Assembly: GCF_000332335.1 (NCBI RefSeq)
Contig: NZ_KB235948.1
Location: 3,175,840 to 3,239,839 of the forward strand
DNA from: Kamptonema formosum PCC 10802
GTDB taxonomy: Bacteria; Cyanobacteriota; Cyanobacteriia; Cyanobacteriales; Oscillatoriaceae
Direction of reading: 5' to 3'
Length of the DNA: 64,000 bases
A model generated the notes under the pieces. It had not been told where the DNA came from. It searched no databases and was given only the letters and a program-made list of their open reading frames with translations. This document shows positions 54,422-62,612 of the stretch, piece after piece. The translations under genes were made by a program, and so were the position numbers. The stretch's first letter is position 1. Each line of letters opens with the position of its first letter.

Positions 54422-54832
54422 CTAACTGGAGCGATTGTCCCAATTAGGCTCAGAGCTAATTTCAAATTCGGGATGGCTAGCAGAGTCAGGTAAGCTGGCG
54501 TGCGTCATGCGCTCCAGATGCTGCCGGCGATATTCCATATTTGCCTCACGGATGCCGGTGCGAACCAAATCAGGCAAAGAGTTGGCCACTTCCTCGACGA
54601 GGTACTCCCGCACGGTCATAATCCGGAAGGCCAGGTCTTGTTCCACCTGCAGCAGCTCCCGCAGGTACTCCTCTCCGTCCTGGATCTTTCCCGTGGAAGA
54701 AAAACCATTCAGCCAGATCGCCAAGGGCGGATTCGTCTCGCTCAGCTGAGCCATAACGGTTCGCACCGCTTGATACGTCAGGTAACTCGCCAGCACCTTG
54801 GCGGTCTCTTTGGCAATTTGTTTTACGTCCAT
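54422..54832 (-). CDS. rbcX: RuBisCO assembly chaperone RbcX
   Basis: A 136-residue dimeric helical chaperone that clamps the C-terminus of the large subunit during L8 assembly. The family start MDVKQIAKETAKVLASYLTY, the central YQAVRTVMAQLSETNPPLAI and WLNGFSSTGKIQDGEEYL, and the arginine-rich helix near RQHLERMTH are intact. The C-terminal tail (about 115-136) is variable in all species. It lies between rbcL and rbcS as in many beta-cyanobacteria, 306 bp after rbcL. Confidence 0.97.
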   Translation of the reverse strand: MDVKQIAKETAKVLASYLTYQAVRTVMAQLSETNPPLAIWLNGFSSTGKIQDGEEYLRELLQVEQDLAFRIMTVREYLVEEVANSLPDLVRTGIREANMEYRRQHLERMTHASLPDSASHPEFEISSEPNWDNRSS

Positions 54833-55138
54833 GCTGTCGTGAGTTTTGATATAGGTGTTTGTCTTCTACCAAAATCCTTCATAAAGGACTGTTACATCCT
54901 TTACTAGGTACAACACTCTACCTATTTTCCCCTGGCATTTCCAGGCGACAGCCCAGAAGCTTTCGGGATACTTCAGACCCATGTCCGCAGGATTTTGCCA
55001 AAGATGGCCATTTTCAGCAGAGCGCCAGCCCTGTCCTGTCCCTGACTGTAGCTTTTCGCCCGTCTCGAATCCCCAGTCCTGAGTTCTGAGCGAGATTTTT
55101 CACTCAGCACCCAGCACTGGGCGCGCTCAAAGTCAAGA
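54833..55138. other. rbcL-rbcX intergenic region
   Basis: 306 bases with no gene. No full terminator hairpin with T run was found, so transcription probably continues into rbcX-rbcS. Confidence 0.5.
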
Positions 55139-56569
55139 TCAGACGGTATCCATCGCCTCGAACTCGAACTTGATTTCCTTCCACAGTTCGCAAGCTGCAG
55201 CCAGTTCAGGCGACCACTTGCAGGCTTCGCGGATCACGTCGTTGCCTTCGCGGGCCAGGTTGCGGCCTTCGTTGCGGGCTTGGATGCAGGCTTCCAGCGC
55301 CACGCGGTTGGCGGTTGCGCCCGGAGCGTTGCCCCAGGGGTGGCCCAGGGTGCCGCCGCCGAATTGCAGCACGGAGTCATCGCCGAAGATTTCCACCAGT
55401 GCCGGCATGTGCCACACGTGGATACCGCCGGAAGCGACGGCCATCACGCCAGGCATAGAGGCCCAGTCTTGGGTGAAGTAGATCCCGCGAGACTTGTCTT
55501 GCTCGACATAGTTTTCGCGCAGCAGGTCCACAAAGCCCATCGTGATGCCGCGCTCGCCTTCCAGCTTGCCCACCACGGTGCCGGTGTGGATGTGGTCGCC
55601 ACCGGACATCCGCAGGGTCTTGGCCAATACGCGGAAGTGAATCCCGTGGTTCTTCTGCCGGTCGATCACAGCGTGCATAGCGCGGTGGATGTGCAGCAGC
55701 AGGCCGTTATCGCGGCACCACTTGGCCAAAGTCGTGTTGGCGGTGAAGCCGGCGGTGAGGTAGTCGTGCATGATGATGGGCATTTCGAGTTCTTTGGCGA
55801 ACTCAGCCCGCTTCATCATTTCTTCGCAGGTGGGCGCGGTGACGTTCAGGTAGTGGCCCTTGATTTCGCCGGTTTCCGCTTGCGCCTTCTTGATGGCGTC
55901 CGCGACGAACAGGAAGCGGTCGCGCCAGCGCTGGAACGGCTGGGAGTTGATGTTTTCGTCGTCTTTGGTGAAGTCCAAACCGCCGCGCAAGCACTCATAG
56001 ACGGCGCGACCGTAGTTCTTCGCAGACAGGCCCAGTTTGGGCTTGATCGTGCAGCCCAGCAGGGGGCGGCCATACTTGTTGAGCTTGTCGCGCTCTACTT
56101 GGATGCCGTGGGGGGGACCTTGGAAGGTCTTCAGGTAAGCAACAGGAATCCGCAGGTCTTCGAGACGCAGAGCCCGCAGGGCTTTGAAACCAAACACGTT
56201 CCCCACGATGGAGGTCAGCATGTTGGTCACAGAGCCTTCTTCAAACAGGTCGAGGGGATAAGCAACGTAGCAGATGAATTGGTTATCTTCGCCGGCAACG
56301 GGCTCGATGTCGTAGCAGCGCCCCTTGTAGCGATCCAGGTCAGTCAGCAGGTCTGTCCACACGGTCGTCCAGGTGCCGGTGGATGACTCAGCAGCCACAG
56401 CAGCGCCGGCTTCTTCCGGAGGAACGCCAGGCTGGGGCGTAACGCGGAACGCCGCCAGAATATCGGTATCTTTCGGCGTGTAGTCCGGAGTGTAGTAAGT
56501 CAGCCGGTAGTCCTTAACGCCGGCCTTGTAGCCAGTCTTTGCTTGTGTCTGAGTCGAGGCGTAGGTCAT
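55139..56569 (-). CDS. rbcL: RuBisCO large subunit (form IB)
   Basis: A 476-residue large subunit of ribulose-1,5-bisphosphate carboxylase. Active-site features are all present: carbamylated-lysine region [17 protein letters not shown], loop-6 neighbourhood [20 protein letters not shown], the catalytic [20 protein letters not shown], and the [20 protein letters not shown] histidine block. The start [20 protein letters not shown] is typical of cyanobacterial form IB. Upstream AGGAAGGGGG is an unusually strong ribosome site. It heads the operon with rbcX and rbcS; the activase gene 22 kb away and the CP12 fusion 39 kb away belong to the same pathway. Confidence 0.99.
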   Translation of the reverse strand: MTYASTQTQAKTGYKAGVKDYRLTYYTPDYTPKDTDILAAFRVTPQPGVPPEEAGAAVAAESSTGTWTTVWTDLLTDLDRYKGRCYDIEPVAGEDNQFICYVAYPLDLFEEGSVTNMLTSIVGNVFGFKALRALRLEDLRIPVAYLKTFQGPPHGIQVERDKLNKYGRPLLGCTIKPKLGLSAKNYGRAVYECLRGGLDFTKDDENINSQPFQRWRDRFLFVADAIKKAQAETGEIKGHYLNVTAPTCEEMMKRAEFAKELEMPIIMHDYLTAGFTANTTLAKWCRDNGLLLHIHRAMHAVIDRQKNHGIHFRVLAKTLRMSGGDHIHTGTVVGKLEGERGITMGFVDLLRENYVEQDKSRGIYFTQDWASMPGVMAVASGGIHVWHMPALVEIFGDDSVLQFGGGTLGHPWGNAPGATANRVALEACIQARNEGRNLAREGNDVIREACKWSPELAAACELWKEIKFEFEAMDTV

Positions 56570-56997
56570 AATCCCCCTTCCTAGGAATCATGGAATGAGC
56601 AGGTTGCTTTTCTTAAGCTTTTATAAATATACCAGGGGATGCCATAAGTTAAACTTCAAATCTCTTTTTGTAAAACATAACCATTCTTTATCATTCACCA
56701 CAATCCTTAACTTTTTGTTACGCCAGGGCGAGCGAGCGCTCAAATGTGCGTCGGGCTTGGGGTGTGGGGATTTTGGACGCCCCGGTTAGGGATGGGGCGG
56801 GCTCGCGTGGGGCGTGGGCCACGCGAGCGCTGGGCCACGCGAGCGTGGGGCGTGGGGTCAATTCTCACTTACCCCCTCACCCCTACCCCCTAACCCCCTA
56901 CCGAGCCCCTGATCCCTAACCCCTGATACCGGCTTCCTTGGCGGTACAATCTATAAGATCGTGGCGCTAGTGTGGCGCTCGGTTTCCCCCTTGACGT
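56570..56997 (-). promoter_or_regulatory. rbcL upstream region
   Basis: The 150 bases before the rbcL ATG are AT-rich on the minus strand. They contain TATATTTATAAAAG (about 56611-56631) as a possible -10 area, and inverted words such as TTAAG and TTAAC that could bind a LysR-type regulator; neither can be confirmed by eye. Beyond 56740 the DNA becomes a GC-rich run of short direct repeats (GGGCGTGG(G)CCACGCGAGCG) and CCCCTAACCCC words up to the kinase gene. Confidence 0.4.
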
Positions 56998-58770
56998 TTG
57001 CAGCCGGTTGTGAATCAGTCTTTTCCGACTTCCGTCCACTGCATCAATCCCGACTGTCAGCGTCCCGCCTCTCAGATTGCGGGCAATAAGTTCTGCCAGA
57101 GTTGCGGGACACCCCTGCTATTGAACAATCGCTACATTCCCCTGCAAAAACTGGGCAGTGGCGGGTTTGCTGTCACCTACACAGTCTGCGACCTCAAGTC
57201 CCAAACTGAGCGGGTGCTAAAATTGCTGGTAGAAACCTCCCCCCAAGCGCTGCGACTGTTTGAGCAAGAAGCCGCCGTTTTGGCCAGCCTGCGCCATCCG
57301 GGCGTGCCGGGGGTGGAGTCGGGCAGCTATTTTCAGGTGCAGCTTCCCGCACCGCACCGGCGCACTCTGCCCTGTCTGGTGATGGAAAAAATCAATGGCC
57401 AGACTCTGGAAGACATTCTCGACCGCTATCCCAAAGGGTGTCCGGAATCCCTAGTCCTCGACTGGCTGTGTCAGGCAGCGGACATTCTCCAAGTGCTGCA
57501 CCGGCGCAAGATTGTCCACCGCGACCTCAAACCGGCGAACTTCATGCTGCGCACCCCCCCTCACCCCGGAGGGGAAAGTAAATTAGTGGTCATTGACTTT
57601 GGCGGAGTCAAACAAATCGCCACCGCCCTCCAGCACTCTCAGCGGAGCTCCACGCGGGTGGTCTCTCCAGGATACAGCCCCCCAGAGCAGATTGCCGGCG
57701 CTCTTGTCGGACCGGCTGCCGATTTCTACGCCCTGGGGCGCACCTGCATTCACTTGCTCACCGGGCGCTACCCCGCCGATCTCGACGATCCCGTGACTGG
57801 ACAGTGCCGGTGGCACCATCACGCCCGCGTCAGCCCAGTCTTGGCTATTCTTATAGATGAAATGGTGCACCCGTCACCCGAAAAACGACCGGCAAGCGCC
57901 GCTGAGATTTCTGGACGCCTGCGCCAGCGGTCGCGGGCCAGCCGGCAGCGCCGCCCAGTCACTGTCCGGGTAAAGGCCACCGGCAGCGCCGCTTCTGGAG
58001 TGATGCGGGCCATTTTCAAACCCCTGTGGCAAGCCCTCACCTCCATCGCCATCTTCTTCTATGAAATCGCTGCCGGCACAGTCGCCGCCATCATTGCCAC
58101 AGTCTGGTGGGCGGTGCGAGCGCTATTCGATACCTTGCTCGGCATGGTGCTGGCGGGATTGGGCGGCAGTGTGGGAGCCGGCATCGGGTTCTGGCTAGCG
58201 TACAGGGTGCCTGCCGGCACCCAGCTTGTCAACTTCCTCACCCACCAGCTAACCTTCTTAATTCCCGACACCCACCTCACCGTCGAGCGGGCGGTTCTTG
58301 TATTTGCCTTTGCTGGGCTGGGCACAGCCCTGGGACTGACCGAGGCGGGAAGTTTTGGCCAGTTCCGGCAGTTTGGGCCGGCTGGGCTGATGGGAATTTT
58401 CGGCTATGTGCTGGGGTGGTTTGCGTTGGGGGCGATCGCACCGGCAGCCGCAGCAGCCGGCAGCCTCACTGAAGCTTGGATGGCATTTACTGCCATTGCG
58501 ATCGCAGCCCTCACCCTCGGTCTGGGATTGCGCGGACCTGTCCTGCTGCACGCTTCTCTCGCCGCCATCGGAACCGCCACCTTAGTTGCCGGTTTGCTTT
58601 CCCCATCCCCCTCCTCCTTTTTCCCCCACCTTCTCCCCACAGCTGCCGGCGGTATCCAGGTGGCAGAGAGTGTCGTCTTTTTTGCTCTCTTGGGCAGCAC
58701 CTGCGCCTTCTGTCTCGGTGTCACCTACTACCTCCTCGTTCCTTTTTTGCGCTTGTTGGGTTTCCGCTAA
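56998..58770 (+). CDS. Zinc-ribbon Ser/Thr protein kinase with membrane tail
   Basis: A 590-residue Hanks-type kinase. Residues 15-36 form a zinc ribbon (C15 x4 C20 ... C33 x2 C36). The kinase domain (about 46-310) has the glycine loop LGSGGFAVTYTV, catalytic loop IVHRDLKPANFM (D176), metal-binding VVIDFGGVKQ and SPGYSPPEQ in place of APE. A basic linker and about seven hydrophobic segments (350-590) follow, so the C-terminal half is membrane-embedded. The start is TTG 56998, with GTG 57010 as the alternative; neither has a clear ribosome site. This build (zinc ribbon, kinase, membrane part) is common in filamentous cyanobacteria. Substrates are unknown. Confidence 0.88.
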   Translation: MQPVVNQSFPTSVHCINPDCQRPASQIAGNKFCQSCGTPLLLNNRYIPLQKLGSGGFAVTYTVCDLKSQTERVLKLLVETSPQALRLFEQEAAVLASLRHPGVPGVESGSYFQVQLPAPHRRTLPCLVMEKINGQTLEDILDRYPKGCPESLVLDWLCQAADILQVLHRRKIVHRDLKPANFMLRTPPHPGGESKLVVIDFGGVKQIATALQHSQRSSTRVVSPGYSPPEQIAGALVGPAADFYALGRTCIHLLTGRYPADLDDPVTGQCRWHHHARVSPVLAILIDEMVHPSPEKRPASAAEISGRLRQRSRASRQRRPVTVRVKATGSAASGVMRAIFKPLWQALTSIAIFFYEIAAGTVAAIIATVWWAVRALFDTLLGMVLAGLGGSVGAGIGFWLAYRVPAGTQLVNFLTHQLTFLIPDTHLTVERAVLVFAFAGLGTALGLTEAGSFGQFRQFGPAGLMGIFGYVLGWFALGAIAPAAAAAGSLTEAWMAFTAIAIAALTLGLGLRGPVLLHASLAAIGTATLVAGLLSPSPSSFFPHLLPTAAGGIQVAESVVFFALLGSTCAFCLGVTYYLLVPFLRLLGFR

Positions 58771-58780
58771 CCTTCACAAA

Positions 58781-58924
58781 CCGGGTTTCTGATTCAAGGG
58801 TTCGGGCCAGCTGCCAAAGTTGTCGCAGAAACCCGGTTTCTTCTAGGAGCCTGAGAAACCGGGTTTCTGATTCAAGGGTTCGGGCCAGGTGCCAAAGTTG
58901 TCGCAGAAACCCGGTTTCTTGAAT
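58781..58924. repeat. 78-bp direct repeat carrying AAACCCGGTTT palindromes
   Basis: CCGGGTTTCTGATTCAAGGG, then TTCGGGCCAG, (C/G)TGCCAAAGTTGTCGC and AGAAACCCGGTTTCTT, occurs at 58781 and again at 58859. It follows the kinase stop codon. Confidence 0.85.
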
Positions 58925-58991
58925 TGACATTTCATAACTCATTAGGTTAAAATAGCATATATCGTCACTGTTTTTGCGAGAACTAGCAGCT

Positions 58992-59648
58992 ATGAAATCA
59001 GGAGATACAGTTGCGGCGAAATGGGGTGAGGGCGGTTATTACTTAGCCCGGATTGTAGGGGGCAGCGGAGAGGAATACGGTGTTATTTATGCAGATGGGG
59101 AAACCGGCACCCTCAGCCCAAAAGAGATCCTTCCCATTGCCCCAGCCGGCAGCACCAAGATTGGCGATCCCGTGATCGCCGCTAGCCAAGGAGCTAAAAT
59201 GTATCCGGGGGTTATCATTGAAAAACTTGACGGCGGGGAAGCGTACACCGTGCAGTGGGATAGCGGCGACGAACCGGCAGTCGTGCCGGCAGACAAAATT
59301 GCCAAATTCCCTATTCCTCTGCTGAAACCCGGAGATACAGTCGCCGCCAAGTGGAGTGAGGGCGGTTATTACTTTGCCCGAATCGTAAGCGTCAAGGGCG
59401 ACAGTTATGATATTATTTACGGAGATGGGAACACCGCCACCCTCAGCGCCACCGATATCATTCCCATTTCCCCACCAGCCGGCACTATCAAAGCCGGCGA
59501 TTTCATTCTAGGCGTCTGGGAAGGGGACCGCATGTACACCGGCACGGTCACGGAAACGATTGAGGGCGGAAAGGCTTATATCGTGCAGTGGGATAAGGGC
59601 ACCACTCCGTCGGTTGTGCCGGCAAGCCAAATTGCCAAGCTTCCGTAA
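58992..59648 (+). CDS. Tandem Tudor-like (agenet-type) beta-barrel protein
   Basis: A 218-residue protein from the ATG at 58992 (MKSGDTVAAKWGEGGYYLAR) made of four similar 50-residue units. Units 1 and 3 share GDTVAAKW(G/S)EGGYY(L/F)ARIV ... YGDGNTATL/YADGETGTL. Units 2 and 4 share GDxxxxxxxGxxMYxGxxxE, then GGxAYxVQWDxG and VVPAxxIAK. The alternation of a long strand with GDxVAAKW and a (Y/W)DxG turn is the Tudor/agenet signature, a fold better known for protein or RNA binding in eukaryotes. No signal peptide or catalytic residue is seen. It stands alone after the kinase; function is unknown. Confidence 0.75.
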   Translation: MKSGDTVAAKWGEGGYYLARIVGGSGEEYGVIYADGETGTLSPKEILPIAPAGSTKIGDPVIAASQGAKMYPGVIIEKLDGGEAYTVQWDSGDEPAVVPADKIAKFPIPLLKPGDTVAAKWSEGGYYFARIVSVKGDSYDIIYGDGNTATLSATDIIPISPPAGTIKAGDFILGVWEGDRMYTGTVTETIEGGKAYIVQWDKGTTPSVVPASQIAKLP

Positions 59649-59909
59649 AATTTCCCTAAACTTTGATAAAGAGTGGCTGTTTCCGGGGCAATCTGCAATC
59701 GCACCAGAGCCACCGGCACCTCGGTCAGTTGAGCGGTTTGCATACTGTTGGCAATCCGCAATCGCACCCGAGATGCTGGCACTGTGTTGGGGGCGGGTTT
59801 ATTGGCAGGGTGAGCTGTGTGAGAAATATTTCGGGTGAGCCCGCCCCTACAGCCATCAGCAATTTTATCCGAGTCCTTGACAAAAAAGCGAAATTGTGGT
59901 AATGGGAGG

Positions 59910-62372
59910 CTACCGGCTGGCGGGGCAGTTTGCCGGCGGCTGCCAAGGGGGGTGGGGGGTGCCGGTGCTTGGGTTGGCGGTGAGGGTGACGGTGCCTGCC
60001 GGGCTGATGACCCACCCTTGGGCTTCTGCGAGGGGCGGTGGGGAGCCGGGATTGGGGGATTTGGGGATTTCTCGGGTGAGTGTGGGGGGTGCCGGCGCTT
60101 CTGGTTGGGGGGACGCCCACTCAATGGCAGGGGCAGTGCCGGAGAGGGGATCGCTGGGTGCCGGGAGGATGCCGCCAGAGCCGGTGACGGTGAAGCTGTT
60201 ACTCTGGTGCGTTTGGCAGCTAGAGTCAATCAGTCGGGAGACATCAACCAGATTTGACTGCAATTCGACTAAACCGGCTGCGGGGTTGATATCTGGGGTG
60301 TTGAGGGTGACTGTGCCGCTGAAAGACGAGCCAAGCTGGGAAGAAGCGGTGATGTCAGAATCTGGAGAGGGGCGATCGCGAAACTTGGTGCCGAAAATGC
60401 CGGTGGCGCTGACGGTGACTCGCCCGCCAAAACTCTGTTCGGCGTTGGCGGAGATGTCGCTATTTTCCAAAGCTACTAGGGTGTCTGCGGTGATAGTAAT
60501 ATTGCCGCCGGTGGCTGTGCCCTGAGCGCTGGTGGTGATATTGCTGCCCCTGCGAAGTTGAATGTCAGAAGCGTGCAAAGTGATGTTGCCGCCATCGCCG
60601 GCTGAGGTTTCTGCAGTCAGCAGCGCTTCGGTGTCGAGGCGGATGGTGCTCGCCCTGACGGTTAAGTTGCGGGCTGTCCCAGTGCCGCGACTGCGGACAC
60701 TGACTCTCGCCCCATCGCGAACTGTCAACCGCGCTGTTTCCAGGGTCAAACTGCCGCCGTTTCCGGTGGAATTCAGCCCGCCGGCAGCGTACAGGCCGCT
60801 GCTGAGATCGCCGGCAGTGGCGGTGCCGGCGAGTTCTGCGGACTCGGTGGCGATAACTGTCAGAGATCCCCCATCTCCGGCACCGAAGGTGGCAGTGCCG
60901 GCAGCTGCGCCATTGCGGAGACTTAAGCGTGCGGTTTCAATGGTTAAATTGCCCGCACGTCCGGTTGAGCCCTGTTCCGCTTGAGCGGCAAAACCGCTGG
61001 GAGTCTCTCCGTCAGGGGAAGTGCCGGCAGCCTCTACCGATTCTGCTGCGCGGACACTCACAGATCCCCCATCCCCCGCGCCGAAGGTGGAAGCGCTGAT
61101 TCCTGCGCCATCGCGGACGGTTAAGCGCGCTGTTTCAACGGTCAGGTTGCCCGCTCTGCCGGTTGAGAATGTTACCGCACTCAAGCGTGCCGGGAGCCGG
61201 CTGCCGGCATTTGTGCCGGTGAGTTCTACTGATTCGCTGGCTTTAAGTGTTACAGAACCCCCATCCCCCGCACCGGTGGTGGAAGCGCTAATCCCTGCGC
61301 CATCTTGGAGGGTCAAGCGTCGGGTTTCCACGGTTAAATTGCCCGCGCTGCCGGTGGAGTAAGTATTAGCCGTTAGGGTGCTGCTGACCTGAGTGTCGGG
61401 TGAGGCTCCCCTCAAGTCTACCGATTCGGACGCCCGCACGCTGAGGGTCCCTCCGGGTTCTGCTCCTTGGGTGAGGGCGAAAATTGCGGAACCGTCGCTG
61501 AGCAACAGCTGCCGCGCGGCGACCTGAATATTGCCACCCCCACGGCCACTGGCATCAGCAGAAGCAGCTTGCGAGAGTTGAATATCTTGGAAGTTTTGCA
61601 CTCCTGAATACTCCAGCGCCCAACCGGCACTGTTTGGAATGAGACTGACATAACTTCCCGCGCCCGCACTTCCCAGTTCGATGCGCCCTCCTTCTGCTGT
61701 GATATTTCCCCCGACTAGGGAGATATTGCCTCCCAGTAGGGATAAAGTTTTGCCGGCACTCACTTGCAGTCCCGCCGATCTGTTATCCCGAATTATAGCA
61801 TAAGTCTCGGGGTCAAGACTCATATTGTTACCGGCACCCCGCACGACAATCTCTCCCGGATTCTGCCCCAACTGCAAACCTACCGGCACATTGACTGTCA
61901 GTAGCGGTGGCGCGGTTGGGTTTGTGGCGCTGAATTGGTTGCCGTCCGCAAATTTAATGCTGCTGGCGGTACTCGCTAAAAATGAGCCGCCAATATTGAG
62001 TGATGCGTTGGGACCAAAAATAATTCCGCTGGGGTTGAGCAGGAATAAGTTGGCGGAGCCATTGGCTTTTATTCTGCCGTCTATGTTAGATATTGACCCC
62101 CCTGTGACTCGCGTGATAATATTTTGAATATCGGGGGAATTGTTGAAGTGGGCGGTGCTGCCAGCCGGCAGAGAAAATTCCCTAAAGCTGTGGAAGAGAT
62201 TCGCACCGGCATTCGTGCCGCCGGTGATTGTGACAGTATTTCCTTGTGGCGTGACGGTAGAGTTCACCGGCATTGTTGCGTCGGGAACAATTTGTGCCGA
62301 AATCGGGCGGCTTGTCTCCAGGCACGCGATTGCCAGACTGCCGAATATCCAGATGGGAATACCCTGTTTCAT
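59910..62372 (-). CDS. Two-partner-secretion exoprotein 1 (haemagglutinin-type)
   Basis: This 820-residue exported protein has a signal peptide (about 1-26, ending ISAQ) and a TPS domain of filamentous-haemagglutinin type. The TPS marks are NSTVTPQGNTVTITGGTNAG, LFHSFREFSLPAGSTAHFNN, IQNIITRVTGG, and ANLFLLNPSGIIFGPNASL. The rest is a predicted right-handed beta-helix with repeats SVTLKASESVELTGT and RAGNLTVETARLTVRDGAGI. Such proteins pass the outer membrane through a partner TpsB, which is not in this window. It is paralogous to the next gene: both end in GTVTLTANPxxGTPxPWQPP followed by CPxS. Confidence 0.95.
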   Translation of the reverse strand: MKQGIPIWIFGSLAIACLETSRPISAQIVPDATMPVNSTVTPQGNTVTITGGTNAGANLFHSFREFSLPAGSTAHFNNSPDIQNIITRVTGGSISNIDGRIKANGSANLFLLNPSGIIFGPNASLNIGGSFLASTASSIKFADGNQFSATNPTAPPLLTVNVPVGLQLGQNPGEIVVRGAGNNMSLDPETYAIIRDNRSAGLQVSAGKTLSLLGGNISLVGGNITAEGGRIELGSAGAGSYVSLIPNSAGWALEYSGVQNFQDIQLSQAASADASGRGGGNIQVAARQLLLSDGSAIFALTQGAEPGGTLSVRASESVDLRGASPDTQVSSTLTANTYSTGSAGNLTVETRRLTLQDGAGISASTTGAGDGGSVTLKASESVELTGTNAGSRLPARLSAVTFSTGRAGNLTVETARLTVRDGAGISASTFGAGDGGSVSVRAAESVEAAGTSPDGETPSGFAAQAEQGSTGRAGNLTIETARLSLRNGAAAGTATFGAGDGGSLTVIATESAELAGTATAGDLSSGLYAAGGLNSTGNGGSLTLETARLTVRDGARVSVRSRGTGTARNLTVRASTIRLDTEALLTAETSAGDGGNITLHASDIQLRRGSNITTSAQGTATGGNITITADTLVALENSDISANAEQSFGGRVTVSATGIFGTKFRDRPSPDSDITASSQLGSSFSGTVTLNTPDINPAAGLVELQSNLVDVSRLIDSSCQTHQSNSFTVTGSGGILPAPSDPLSGTAPAIEWASPQPEAPAPPTLTREIPKSPNPGSPPPLAEAQGWVISPAGTVTLTANPSTGTPHPPWQPPANCPASR

Positions 62373-62612
62373 TGCTGTTTTTGGATTGTGCTGGCGAGAG
62401 TGGGGGCTGCTGGCTCGTTCTCTAGCTTAAACGCCTTGCTTTGCTGCTTGCCAATTTTCCAATTCTAGCCGATCTCTGTGAGTGGGGGCGGGGAAAGGGT
62501 TCCATGCAGCAGCTGTTCCAGCGGGCTCACCCGCCCCAAAGGTTTATATACTGTTGGCAATCTGCAATTTAAACAATGGGTTGACAAAAAAGCAAAAGTG
62601 TGGTAAGGAAGG
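62373..62612. other. Duplicated 3' flank of the exoprotein genes
   Basis: CTGTTGGCAATCTGCAAT and TTGACAAAAAAGCAAAAGTG, then TGGTAAGGAAGGCTAC, are close copies of 59748 and 59877 downstream of exoprotein 1, so the duplication that made the pair included the 3' flank. Confidence 0.7.

Noticed and set aside
55280-56386. 368-codon frame antisense to rbcL
   Set aside because: Mirror of biased codon use in rbcL; the RuBisCO large subunit on the minus strand is certain.
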